Source: Rhododendron vialii (taxonomy: Eukaryota; Streptophyta; Magnoliopsida; Ericales; Ericaceae). Taken from it: DNA of 64,000 bases. Numbering within the stretch: position 1 is the stretch's first letter; the number at the start of each line of letters is the position of its first letter. The notes beneath the pieces were generated by a model. The model was given only the letters and a program-made list of their open reading frames with translations. It was not told the DNA's origin and did not search any database. The stretch lies in the NCBI RefSeq assembly GCF_030253575.1, contig NC_080561.1, positions 26,345,564 through 26,409,563 of the forward strand, written 5' to 3'. The translations under genes were made by a program, and so were the position numbers. Below are positions 25,788-36,474 of the stretch, piece by piece.

Positions 25788-25971
25788 CGGATCCGGATCC
25801 TCTGTGAGGATTCTCTCGCCGAGGATCGTGTAAGCTTTTTCATCCAGACTTTTCATTTCGATAATTAATGGTTCAGACTGAAAACAAACTTTTTCAAGAA
25901 AGATGGGTGGTCCGGATAAAATCCCTTGCACGATTCTCATAGAGCAAATCCACATAGAGGATCTTGATCCG
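25788..25971. mobile_element. Possible small inverted-repeat element upstream of the SVB-like gene
   Basis: The left side GGATCCGGATCCTCTGTGAG is answered by an inverted, diverged copy at the right (ACATAGAGGATCTTGATCC). The centre is a GATTCTC/CGATTCTC-rich spacer of about 130 bp. No target duplication was identified. Confidence 0.4.
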
Positions 25972-26067
25972 TTCAATACACCATAAAAAATTTAAATAAA
26001 TTGTTGTAAGTTTTTTTTTTTACAAATTGAAAGAACTCATTAATATCTAACTTGTGGAAAATTGTTT

Positions 26068-26207
26068 AGATTTTTTGACGATTGTAAATTTTCCAGGTCC
26101 TCATCTTGCGTAAAAAAGAGTGATACTTTTGTGAGTTAGATTTTTTGACGACTGTAAATTTTCCAGGTCCTCATCTTGCGTAAGAAAGAGTGATACTTTT
26201 GTGAGTT
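26068..26207. repeat. 70-bp tandem duplication
   Basis: A unit beginning AGATTTTTTGACGA and ending GATACTTTTGTGAGTT is present twice in direct tandem with period 70 and only a few differences. It is non-coding. Confidence 0.9.
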
Positions 26208-26209
26208 AA

Positions 26210-27080
26210 GTTTTGGTAGCACGTTCCCAAAATGGTACACTTCGGAGTTGGTACTGTGCAACTGCTGCACAGTACCGTGTTCCACAGCTTGGATGTCGTT
26301 CGTTCAGCAATCCAACGGTTCAAATCTCCTCGTACACTTCCATTGCAAAATGATGAATTTCGTGATCCAAAGCAATGTCTATGTTGTTGCTTATTTCGTT
26401 AATAACATTGGAGAAGATAAACAATACCAAATTAAAGTGTAGAGTTTTTGCAAGACTATTTTGTAAAGAAAGAGAGGGAACAATGGGCGTGATATGTTTT
26501 ACATGAATAATTTTCTTTCATGATAATATTCCTATTTTATGTTTATCTATTGAGATGAGTGCATTAAATTGGTGTATTGTAATACTGTAATCTATTAGTA
26601 CATCTCTAATATGATGTATTTCACTAACTAAAATAAAAGTACTTATTTTTTTAATTAAATGTGATGTATTGTAAAATAATGACATATCTTGTGAAATGAA
26701 AATAAGTACTTAAAAAATAAAAACTTTAGTAAAACGAGGCCACCACAATTAAGGCATGTGACCACGTTTGCCGAATGCACATTCACGGTTTTTTCTTTTG
26801 TTTTCCAAAATTAAAGTGCTATTCATAATTGGACTTATGTGGAAAATTTAAACCTTATTGATGTGACATGCATGGACAATTTAAACCTTATTGATGCGAT
26901 TTATATTACTCTATATATACATTTGAAGCTTGTTTATAGTTTACTTTCAAATACATATTTTTTATTAGTTGTATGGTTTTTCTTATTGAATTTTGAATAA
27001 CTTCATAATGATGATGATAACTTTCTAGAGCTTTTTGTTATCTTAACCGTTGCGGTCAACATAGACATTCTCATGCACGA
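26210..27080. other. AT-rich spacer
   Basis: At about 26252-26278 there is a perfect hairpin with arms GGTACTGTGCA / TGCACAGTACC and a 5-base loop. The rest shows no gene or clear element. Confidence 0.4.
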
Positions 27081-27082
27081 GT

Positions 27083-27246
27083 AATTATACAATAGTCTAA
27101 GAGTACTGTCATGTAGTATTTCAGATCACTTTACAACCACACATTCTTGTGGGGTCCATACACTTAGTGGTAAACCCCACAAGAATGTGTGATTGTAAAG
27201 TGGTCCGGAGTACCACGTGGCGGTACTCCCAAATTATTGTATAATT
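27083..27246. mobile_element. Foldback MITE, about 164 bp
   Basis: The outer arms AATTATACAATAGTC and ATTATTGTATAATT and the inner arms CACATTCTTGTGGGGT and ACCCCACAAGAATGTG are inverted copies. The whole unit can fold into one long hairpin. Borders are approximate. Confidence 0.6.
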
Positions 27247-27315
27247 TCACCTTATGCACTACTTTTCATGAAGATTGGATTTCAAAATAATGTTCTCTAT
27301 TTTGCATTTCGTTTA

Positions 27316-28505
27316 GGGCAAATTTCACTAACCTTCCCTGAGGTTTTTGACACGAACAGAAACCTCCCCTAAGGTTTCTGAAATGATACTGTCCTCCCCT
27401 CCTTTACCTGACAATACCAAAGCAACCCCCCCCCCCCTTACCTGCCCGTTAGAAAATGGATGGAGAAGGTGATGTCATTATACTATACTTCTTACAATAC
27501 TTATACTACCCTCACCAGACTCTTTACCTCTCTGATTTATAAAATATAAAATACAAACATCTCTACACTTTGTGCTCGTTTCACTTTGAGATTTTGTCCT
27601 TATTTAAAAGGATTCATATTTGTTAATTTTCTGTCAAGCTTTTGTGAATTATTGGTTCGTCTTGATAAGAGGAATTGAAAAAGATAAAAAATTAAGACTT
27701 TTACCAAATATTTTGGGTAAAAGTAATAAATTTATACTCTTTTGATTCATTTCGTTGAGACAAACCAATAATCCACAAAAATTTAACGCAAAACTAGCAA
27801 ATACGAAAAAAATTCAAATATGAACAAAAACCAAAAAGCCTAAAAAATCCCACAAACAAGCCCGCACGAAAAAAAAATTTGTGGGTTTTTTTGTGGGATT
27901 TTTAGGCTTTTTAGTTTTTGTTCATATTCAATTTTTTTCATGTAGGCTTGTTTGTGGGATTTTTAGGCTTTTTGATTTTTGTTCATATTTGAATTTTTTT
28001 CGTATTTGCTAGTTTTGCGTTAAATTTTTATGGATTATTAGTTTGTCTCAACGAGAGGAATCAAAAGAGTATAAAATTATTACTTTTACCCAAAATATTG
28101 AATTTCTCAAAATATTTGGTAAAAGTCTTAATTTTTTACTTTTTTCAATTTCTCTTATCGAGACGAACCAATAATTTACAAGAGTTTGACAGAAAATTAA
28201 CAAATATGAATCATTTTAAATAAGGACAAAATTTCAAAGTGAAACGAGCACAAAGTGTAGAGATGTTTGTATTTTATATTTTATAAATGAGAGGAGTAAA
28301 GAGTCTGGTGAGGATAGTGTAAGTATTGTAAAAAGTATAGTACAATGACATCACCTTCTCCATCCACTTTCTAACGGGCAGGTAACAGCGGGGGAATCCC
28401 TCGGTATTGTCAAGTAAAGGAGGGGAGGGCAGTGTCATTTCAAAAACCTCAGGGGAGGTTTCTGTTCGTGTCAGAAACCTCAAGGGAGGTCAGTGAAATT
28501 TGCCT
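27316..28505. mobile_element. Long foldback element, 1190 bp, MULE-like ends
   Basis: Two arms of about 560-575 bp (27316-27876 and about 27930-28505) are inverted copies with few mismatches. The termini read GGGCAAATTTCACT (left) and AGTGAAATTTGCCT (right). CGTTTA stands directly outside both ends (27310-27315 and 28506-28511). The small centre is an extra partial copy of the inner arm (TGTGGGATTTTTAGGC). A 12-base C run sits in the left arm only. GGCAAATTTCACT-type ends with very long inverted repeats suggest a non-autonomous Mutator-type element; no transposase is present. The direct repeat is only 6 bp where 9 would be expected. Confidence 0.8.
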
Positions 28506-28874
28506 CGTTTACGTATCTACCTATATTTCCTGTAGATGTAATCAATATTGCTTTGGATCAAAAAAAAAAATCAATATTGCTTTTATATACTTGTAGAGAT
28601 AATAGAAGGTGCAGACTGCAGTGGAGGTACATTTTTTTTTTAATAACGGATATTCGGGTCAACTTGCGACATATCAATAAATATTAGGATCCTGAAGTTA
28701 ACAACCAAACAAACTCTTTAATGTCGACCTTAAGGTTTGGAATGTTGAGCTTTTGTGAGATTCGAACATGCGGCCTCATGAAAGACAAGTGCATATTACT
28801 TTCTTAAGCCCATTTGACCAAAACTCCTTGGGTTGCAGTGTAGATAATGTTTGGAATTATTTTAAAATCACAAG

Positions 28875-29340
28875 AGTTGTGTTCTAGTAAGAGTTCTAAA
28901 AAATGAGCACTTATTTGTAATTTTTAAGCTTAAAAATAATAGTCTTATTGAAATATTTTTTTGTGCAATATAGATCTTGTTTAATAGATCTTAACGGTGT
29001 AAAAAAATCAAAAAATTATTTTCATAAATACATTCTTTTTAAGTTTAAAAATTGTAAATAAGTACTTACTCCCTCCGTCCCAGTTTGTTTGTCCAATTTC
29101 GACATACGTGTCTTTTAAAAAATTGTCTATATCTCATAATCTATAATGTTATACATAATTTCGAAAACATCATATTTTAGATCTAATTGAGATCTATCAA
29201 ACAATATCTATATTGCATATAAAAAATATTATAAATTAAAATATATAGACAATTTTGTAAGATGTCGTAAATAGTAAAAATGGACAAACAAATCGGGACG
29301 GAGGGAGTATTCATTAAGAACCTGTAGCGGAACAGGGCTG
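28875..29340. mobile_element. Diverged Tourist-like MITE split by a Stowaway
   Basis: The left part (about 28875-29068) and the right stub (29308-29340, ending CGGAACAGGGC) align with the Tourist-like copies at 33240, 34639 and 56271, including the AAGTTTAAAAATTGTAAATAAGTACTTA-like inner region. The Stowaway at 29069-29307 sits between them. Outer ends are worn, so borders are approximate. Confidence 0.6.
29069..29307. mobile_element. Stowaway MITE, 239 bp
   Basis: Ends are CTCCCTCCGTCCCAGTTTGT and ACAAATCGGGACGGAGGGAG with TA on both sides (29067-29068 and 29308-29309). The interior is AT-rich. Confidence 0.93.
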
Positions 29341-29344
29341 TGTA

Positions 29345-30110
29345 TACTCATGTGTTGGTTGCCAATTATTTTTAAGTTTGAAAATTGTAAATATGTTGAA
29401 TGTACGGGATAATTAATGGGTTGCATTAAATTACTGATCATAACTTGTTTCGTTAAAGTGGATAAAAATTGGAGTATTGAAATAAAAATTGGAGATTATT
29501 GTTAACCTGCAGGGTGATGAGGAGGGAGAAAAGGTTTGGAGAGGGGCACTAGCCACTAGCTAAGCTAATGTTTTTTTGTTTTTTGTTTTTTTCAATCGAT
29601 AAAAGAGATCATCAGATATGAAGGGAGGAGTAATTTTAAAATGGAGATTTTTTTTTGGCCACTACTTGTTTATCCCCATCCAGAATACTAAAAGGGTCAG
29701 CCGTTTGGTTTTGATATCGTATTTGCTTAAAATAGCCTTGAATATCGACACATTTTAACCAGTGTATGCGAAAATAGATACTTTGGAGAGGATACAATGG
29801 ACGAAGGGAGTAGTAATTAATCCCCATATGGCATACGGGTGTGTTTGGTTTTGCTTATTTTATATTTTAAAATCTTGTCGAATTCGTCTCCACAAATATC
29901 GGGCTATGAACAACAGGAATAAAATGTGGATTCACACGCCTCAATATATAGACTATCGAGATATATACTCCACTATATATAATTAGGATTAATTCTTTTA
30001 TTGATTTCAGGGGGCCGGGGAAAGGGGAACAAGAACTAGTTACTGAAAATTGAAAGCAATATTGTAATTTGAATGAAGAAATGTGGGACACCGTAAGATG
30101 ATGTTATGGT
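29345..30110. other. Spacer, nothing recognised
   Basis: AT-rich sequence with no supported exon or element border. Confidence 0.4.
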
Positions 30111-30117
30111 GTCTCCG

Positions 30118-30404
30118 GTCATTTTGGGGACACCGTAATTTTTGGCATAACTTTACCATTAGGAGCATAACTGAAATTAATTACAAACATAACAGAACCC
30201 AAACAAGGCATAACCAAGGAATATTCAAAAAACCAACCAAGGCGTAACTAAACCCAACCAAGGCATAACAAATAAGTTATGCCTTGCTATGGTTTTGGTT
30301 ATGCTTTGCTATGGTTCTGTTATGCTTGTAATGGGTTTTGGTTATACTCATAATGATTTTGTTATGCCAAAAGTTACGGTGTCTCCAAAATGACCGGGGA
30401 CACC
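30118..30404. mobile_element. Inverted-repeat MITE, 287 bp
   Basis: The ends GGTGTCTCCGGTCATTTTGG and CCAAAATGACCGGGGACACC are inverted copies over at least 28 bp with two mismatches. Each end is itself a small palindrome (GGTGTC..GACACC). The interior repeats GGCATAAC / GTTATGCC motifs many times in both orientations. No flanking duplication was resolved. Confidence 0.75.
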
Positions 30405-30409
30405 GAAGT

Positions 30410-30944
30410 CATTCCCTAATAAATATACACGGTTGGGGTATTTAAGGCTGATATTAAAGCAAGGGCAGAAGTGGTTGTTGGAAGGAGTAAACATTAACTA
30501 CTACCCAAGTGTGAGAATTGGTGGGGGGAAGGTGGACCTATTTATTTATAGTACTGCTACTCGTATTTATTGTATTAACTGGAGTATTGGTGTTTGTTCA
30601 TGTTTACGGCACTATCCATCTTTTGATGACATTTTTGTAATATATTTGTAAGAGTGTAGATGTTTTCTTAAGAGAGTTGGAGAGCACACATCAGCTCTTG
30701 GATCAAATGAATTTCAGTCCTTCTTTCAACTTGTATTTTTGTGATTCCCACACCCTTGTGTTTTATTTGGTAAATTAACAATCCTTTTAATTCTCAACAA
30801 AAAATAAAATACATAAGGTAGCTAGCAACCCTTAAATTAGAATCAACTGATCCATTAATTGATGATCGATTTTTGGGTAGTCAAACATTTGCAAGCTAGA
30901 AAACCTTCAATAGTTTAGTCAATGATGTTTTTGGATTTGTTTCT

Positions 30945-30989
<45 letters not shown>

Positions 30990-31555
30990 GGAAGTATCTT
31001 TTTTTTAGGAATATGTGTAAAAAGTTGAATTCCACATTGGATAAATAGAAAAAGGATTGAACCTGTGAAGGTATGAGTCATTCAATGTATATTGGATCAT
31101 TTAATATATATTGGATCTATGTGATAAGGTGTAGACTCCGTGAATACTCTCTAACAAATTGGGCGCGCACATGAGTAGACCTCATGCGGATCAAACTCCC
31201 AACATTTTTTACACATACCGACTCACTTTTTTTGTCAACAAATGTATAGTATGATTCTATTAATAAAAGGAGCAAATGCTAGAGTTAGCTCTGTGGGCGC
31301 TCATGGGTGTCTTACATGCGCATCAACTTGACATTTCATAAGTTCCAACTTGAGAGCTGTTTTCCCAACTGCCAAGAAGATCAAAATGTCCCCAACTCCC
31401 ATATTTTTAACTAAATTCTTTTTTGTTTAATTCTTTAATTCTATTATCTTATTTAATTAATTGATTAATTTATTTACTTATTTAATTTTAATTTGGACTC
31501 AAATAATATTTTCAACTAAAATATGTTTTTTTACATTTAAATTTTAACTTTATAT
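30410..31555. other. Spacer with an (AAT)n repeat
   Basis: Contains an (AAT)n/(ATT)n microsatellite at about 30947-30987. Around 31020-31210 the minus strand could be an LTR-type fragment (TGTTGGGAGTTTGATCC), but no partner or target duplication was found. Confidence 0.4.
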
Positions 31556-31559
31556 TTAA

Positions 31560-31908
31560 GGCTCCGTTCTCTTAAACTTAACTTCGTTCTCTTAAACTTA
31601 ACTTAAATTTCGAAACTTTGTCCTCATTTGAATTTTTTTTCGCATTTGTTAGTTTTGCGTTATTGATTCGTCTCGACGAGAAGAATTGAAGAAATAATTT
31701 ATTTTTTTTACTTTTACCCAAGTATTGAGAGAAATAATCACTTTTTAGCAAAATACTTAGGTAAAAGTAAAAAAAAAATATTACTTTTCCAATTCTTTTC
31801 GTCAAGATGAATCAATGACCCACAAAAGTTTGGCGCAAAACTAACAAATGCAAAAAAAATTAAATAAGAACAATTTTCAGATTTAAGTTAAGTTAAAGAG
31901 AATGAGCC
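31560..31908. mobile_element. PIF/Harbinger-type foldback MITE, 349 bp
   Basis: Ends are GGCTCCGTTCTCTTAAACTT and AAGTTAAAGAGAATGAGCC, flanked by direct TAA (31557-31559 and 31909-31911). The inner arms form a long inverted repeat that includes AGTTTTGCG and a TCGTCTCGACGAG-like segment, also found in the arms of the 27316-28505 foldback. Confidence 0.85.
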
Positions 31909-31911
31909 TAA

Positions 31912-33060
31912 GAACTTTATATTATTTTAATTTGTCTTAACAATGAATAATAAATTAAAAAATATACACCGTTTATTTATGAAAATTGAAACATTTCCGG
32001 TTCAAACGGAATAAATACATCGTTTATATATTGCTCCAAGTTTCAATTCAGTTGAACCGGTACGAAGATCTTAATTTTTTTAATCATTTAATCCTAAATA
32101 ATCGTAATAAATTTTTTTCGCTAATGTCTTTCAACAAGCACCCTAAAACTCCTTAAACTATCTATTGTATTCTTAAGGGCATCTCTTACCCACTCTTCAT
32201 TTCTTCAAAATTTCCTTCATCCCTCCATTTTGGACGAAACATCCACTCCTACCCACCTTCCATATTTTCCTCCATTTGGGAAGATTGGCTTTCATCCTCC
32301 AAATATGAAGTACCAAAAAATTGAGAATCTCCTCCATTTCACTATTCACCCTTTTCAATTCTCTTTTTATTCATCAAATTGGTTTTTATACATTTACCTT
32401 TTTGTAAAATTGGTACCAATAAAAAGATAATTAAAATATTTTTAAAATAAGACTAATATTGAGTATTGTCTTTTTAAAGTTAGAAATATCAGAATTTGAA
32501 TTTTGGAGGCAACGTGATGTTTTAGATTTGGATTGATTTTTCTAAAATATAGAGAAAGAAATAGAATATTGAGTTGGAGTTGTTATGAATAGTAAAACCC
32601 TCTAAATCTATTTTTTTTATTATAAGAATAATATTGTCCTCTAAAAGAGATTTAAAAGATATTGGATTGGAGAAGCCAAGACGGCAGGGGCAAGGGCGAC
32701 TCCACGTTGGAATCCAATACACAACCTACGGTGTCAAGTGAACCCAATAAACCAAAATTTTCCAGAAGTTACCGGAGTATATACATGTATTATGTTTTAA
32801 ACCTATCACTACTTGACACCACTACGAAAACTATTGAACCCACACCTATATATACATACAAAATGTATCTTGCACGTGATAATCCCTGACCTAAAAGTAC
32901 AAGTAGCCGAAAAGGCTTATTATCAGGTAGCAAATGCCAAAAAAACTAACAGCTCCTCTGAATGAAGGGGTGAGAAAAGAAAAGAAATGGATGTGTTCTT
33001 TTTTATTAGCGAGAAAGGAAAAGAAAGAAAAGGGGTGTGATTTCTCACCCTCCCATCCAA
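31912..33060. other. Spacer, nothing certain
   Basis: AT-rich spacer. A GGCATCTCTTACCC motif at about 32178 and an inverse-like TTGGATTGGAGAAGCC near 32665 might bound a worn MITE. No exon is supported. Confidence 0.35.
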
Positions 33061-33065
33061 ATAAC

Positions 33066-34332
33066 TGTAAAAACTTTATGTCCATATCAAAATTAATTGG
33101 CAATGAGTGGAGATGTCTCAGATGTTATTAAGTGATCACTCATTTCACTCCCAAGCAATGTGTGATTCATTTTTTTAGAAACTTTATGTCTATCTCAAAA
33201 TTAATTGACAATGAGTAGAGAGGTCCCACATGTTCTTAAGGCCCCGTTCCGGAACGATAAATAAATACTTATTTTTTAAGAAAATAATTTTAAGTTCAAA
33301 AATCATGTGCTTACGCAAATAATTTTCCTATCACTATGGATCTTATTTGATAGATTTCATTGAGATATTTAATACAGTGCAAAAAAATTGAAAAATAATT
33401 TTTCATTTACATTATTTTTGAGTTTGAAAATGTGAAATAAGTACTTATTTTTTAAGAAGATGTTCTGGAACGGGGCCTAAGTGATCACATATTCCACTCA
33501 CAAGCAATGTGTGATTCATTTATTTAACATCCCCACTCACGTGCAACCGCGTTTTGAGGTCTGTCATGTGTAGTCACTTTTTGGGTCCTATCATCGTGCA
33601 GCCTTTTCGCTGGTCTGTCATCGCGGGGTGTGGATTGTGAATTTTATAAAATATGGATTGGAACGGGCTCCGCTCTGATACCATGTAGAAACTTTATATC
33701 CATCTCAAAATCAATTGGCATTGAGTGGAGAGATCCCAGATGTTATTAAGTGATCACCCATTCCACTCCCAAACAATGTGTGATTCATTTCCTTAACATT
33801 CCTCCTCACGTGCAGCCGCGTTTTGAGATCTGTCACGTATGACTATTTTTTGGGTCCTATCATCGTGCAGCCTTTTCTCTAGTCTGTCATAGCAGGGTGT
33901 GGATTGTGAATTTTATAAAATATGGAGTGGAACGGGCCCCGCTCTGATACCATGTAGAAACTTTATATCCATCTCAAAATCAATTGACAATGAATGGAGA
34001 AGTCTCAAATGTTATTAAGTGATCACCTATTTCACTCTCAAGTAATGTGAGATTCATTTTCTCAACATCCCCCCTCATGTGCAGCCGCGTTTGATATCTG
34101 TCACGTGTGACCACTTTTGGGTCCTATCACCATGCAGCCTTTTTGCTGGTCTGTCATCGTGAGTGTGGATTGTGAATTTTTAAAAAGTGGGGTGGAACAG
34201 GCCCCGCTCTGATACCTTGTAGAAACTTTATATCCATCTCAAAACCAATTGGCAATGAGTGGAGAGGTCTCAGATGTTATTAAGTAATCACTCATTCCAC
34301 TCCCAAGTAATGTGTGATTCATTTCCTTAACA
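33066..34332 (-). mobile_element. Tandem TRIM retrotransposon array (five LTRs)
   Basis: Read on the minus strand, a 115-bp LTR (TGTTAAGGAAATG ... GTTTCTACA) occurs at 34332-34218, 34067-33953, 33798-33684 and 33529-33174, the last interrupted by a MITE. A fifth, 7 bp short, is fused directly at 33173-33066. Directly after three LTRs stands TGGTATCAGAGC (33952-33941, 33683-33672, and one base changed at 34217-34206), the primer binding site complementary to initiator tRNA-Met. Before the next LTR is a purine tract (GTGAGTGGGGA, GAGGGGGGA). Internal parts are 150-154 bp and non-coding. The whole array is flanked once by ATAAC (33061-33065 and 34333-34337). TG..CA ends, PBS, PPT and size define a terminal-repeat retrotransposon in miniature. 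Confidence 0.9.
33240..33477. mobile_element. Tourist-like MITE, 238 bp, inside a TRIM LTR
   Basis: Ends are GGCCCCGTTCCGGAACG and TGTTCTGGAACGGGGCC with TAA duplications at 33237-33239 and 33478-33480. Removing 238+3 bp restores the interrupted LTR to exactly 115 bp. Confidence 0.95.
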
Positions 34333-34638
34333 ATAACAGTGAGAAAATCAAATTCTCACATGCGACTGGTAAAGTTCCGGCGACTCTCCGACGAGCTGAA
34401 ATTCTCTCCCTCTCATCTCCGGCAAACCTAGTACTCTCTCTCTCTCTCTCTCTTCTTCGGCAACGCACAGTCGCTCGTCCGACGACGATCCGACTATGGG
34501 TGGACCATATGCTCCCCTTTCTCACAAAATCTCGCCACTTTTGGCGAGAAACGGAACTGGGCTTGGGAGGGATTCTGGTCTCCCTCCATCTCTCACCCTC
34601 TCTGGCCTTCTTCCCCTTCCAAACGAGGGAGAGATTGA

Positions 34639-34877
34639 GGCCCCATTTCAGAAACCTTCTTAAAAATAAGCAGCTTATTTCATATTTTCAAACTTAAAAA
34701 TAATGTAAATTAAAAATAATTTTTCAATTTTTTTTTGTATCGTATAAAAGATCTCATCAAGTTCTTTCAAATAAGATCCATATTACATATTTTTATATTT
34801 CAATAAACCTATAATTTTTGAGTTTGAAGTTGCCTTCTTAAAAAATAAAGATCTTTTTTTGGTTCTGAAATGGGCTC
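34639..34877. mobile_element. Tourist-like MITE, 239 bp
   Basis: Same family as 33240-33477 and 56271-56497. Ends are GGCCCCATTTCAGAA and TTCTGAAATGGGCTC with a direct TGA on both sides (34636-34638 and 34878-34880). Confidence 0.9.
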
Positions 34878-34880
34878 TGA

Positions 34881-35965
34881 GTTCTCTCCCCGTTTCTTTT
34901 CTTCTCTTGCGAACTCTCTCGTACCAAAAAGCTGTAAGAGATTTGAAGGTTTAGTCATATATTAGAAGCTCCCACTGAACCTTCAAAAGTTAACACTCTG
35001 TCTAAATTTCTATCATTTATCTACAGATTTGAAGATTAACAACCTTCACATATTAAAGAATACATTTTTGTTCCCTTTTCCCTTTACTTTAGAATGTTAA
35101 TGTAATTTCCATGTCTATTTATTATATATTTTTATCCTTTTGTCATTCCCTATTGCCAGTAAATACTACTCCTTTCCATGCCAAAATATTTGTCCGGTAC
35201 GCAAACAAAAACTAACAAAATATTTTTTCCACCCAAAAAATTCTAGCACTTTTCATAAATTAAAAAAAAAATCATTGATATCTAGTAAATTCTTTGGCAA
35301 GAGATAAGGCTAGAAAAACAAGAGGTGACAACAACAAATTGTAGTATGTTAAAAAAGAAAATGAGGTCAATGTGATATTAAATCAGTAAAAAACATAAAA
35401 TTATTAAACACTAGAATTTGTAGAGTTTGCTGGAGTGCACTCTACTAACTCATCTTTCAAATCATGTAGAAATGTAGCAAAGTACAATTTTGAAGCTAAC
35501 TTTTTGTAAATTATACTGGGAAAAAGCTCTGACTTTCTTACTAATTTATGGAGTATTTGCTTTTACAAAAGCCTTGCACACGAAAAGTGGGATGTTACCT
35601 ATTCCCCTTGTCATACTTGACAAAGTACTTACTAGAAAACGGAGGGATCACTTCTAATCTACAAGGTAGAGTATGGGAGGAGTATATAATGATCTATTCT
35701 ACGGGGTGATCGATTTAGTAAACAATAAAGCTATGGGTACATATAAAATGTACATACTATGTACATATGAGTTTTGTGGGGCTCACCTCAGGTCCCACAA
35801 AGATAATTCGAACCGTCCATTTATTTTTAAACAATTTTTTATGGAGCCCTATAAAAAATCAGTTCAACCTGATATCGGTAAGGATTTTTTCTGAATTTGT
35901 GGAGGCGAAACTACTTAACTACTTAGTTTCATGGTAGATTTACAGCTTCAGCAGCTTAACAATCG
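34881..35965. other. Spacer, nothing certain
   Basis: Mostly AT-rich. At about 35169 a CTCCTTTCCATGCCAAAATA motif and at about 35636 an AAAACGGAGGGA motif may be the worn ends of a Stowaway-like element. No gene is seen. Confidence 0.35.
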
Positions 35966-35974
35966 CTTCCTTTA

Positions 35975-36470
35975 CAGAGGTTTTAACAGCGGGTGGTGGG
36001 GTGTGCTTGAACCCTACTACTGATTCATTTTCTGCTTTTGATAAGCAAATGCTAATTCACCTTGCTAAACTCTATCCATGGGGATTTTTTAGCAATAGAC
36101 CTCGTGGCACTTAATAGTCAACTTGAGAATTACATTGTTGATATGCGCTCAAGCAGGCAGTAAGGTGAGCTCAAAGGAAGGAGTTGGTGACCTTGCTAAA
36201 GAGTTGGAGGAGAAAGAAAAAAAATCTCACATGTCCATTGGTCGACTTGCTCGTTAAATTGACGACGATTTTACCCAACGGCTACAACAACCATGGAAAG
36301 AGCATTTTGATTATAAAAATCATAAAGACTCGGCTAAGGAATTGAATGAGAGAGATCAATTGATGAATGATGGCTTGGTTATTAAATTGAATCCGAGATA
36401 TATTTAGGAGCATTGACAATGAGCTTATTATGCAAAGATTTCAAAATACGAAATCTCATTGAGGGCAATT
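35975..36470 (+). pseudogene. hAT transposase relic, C-terminal part
   Basis: Pieces of a TTF-type hAT transposase appear in order but in shifting frames: DKQMLIHLAKLYP, IDLVALNSQLENYIVDMRSS, GVGDLAKELEEKEKK, TATTTMERAF, LMNDGLVIKLNPRYI and SIDNELIMQRFQNTK. These match the C-terminal dimerisation region (LP.ATATVERAFS, MND.LV) of plant hAT transposases as I know them. There are several frameshifts and stops, and no N-terminal zinc finger or catalytic region is nearby. It is dead, and probably not the source of the nearby hAT MITEs. Confidence 0.8.
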
Positions 36471-36474
36471 GTAA

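Noticed and set aside
33061-34332. Regular repeats with spacers, resembling a CRISPR array or a tRNA cluster
   Set aside because: This is plant DNA. The repeats are LTRs, and the tRNA-like GCTCTGATACCA is the complement of a retrotransposon primer site with no cloverleaf around it. No 5S rRNA promoter was recognised in the LTR, so it is not the Cassandra family.
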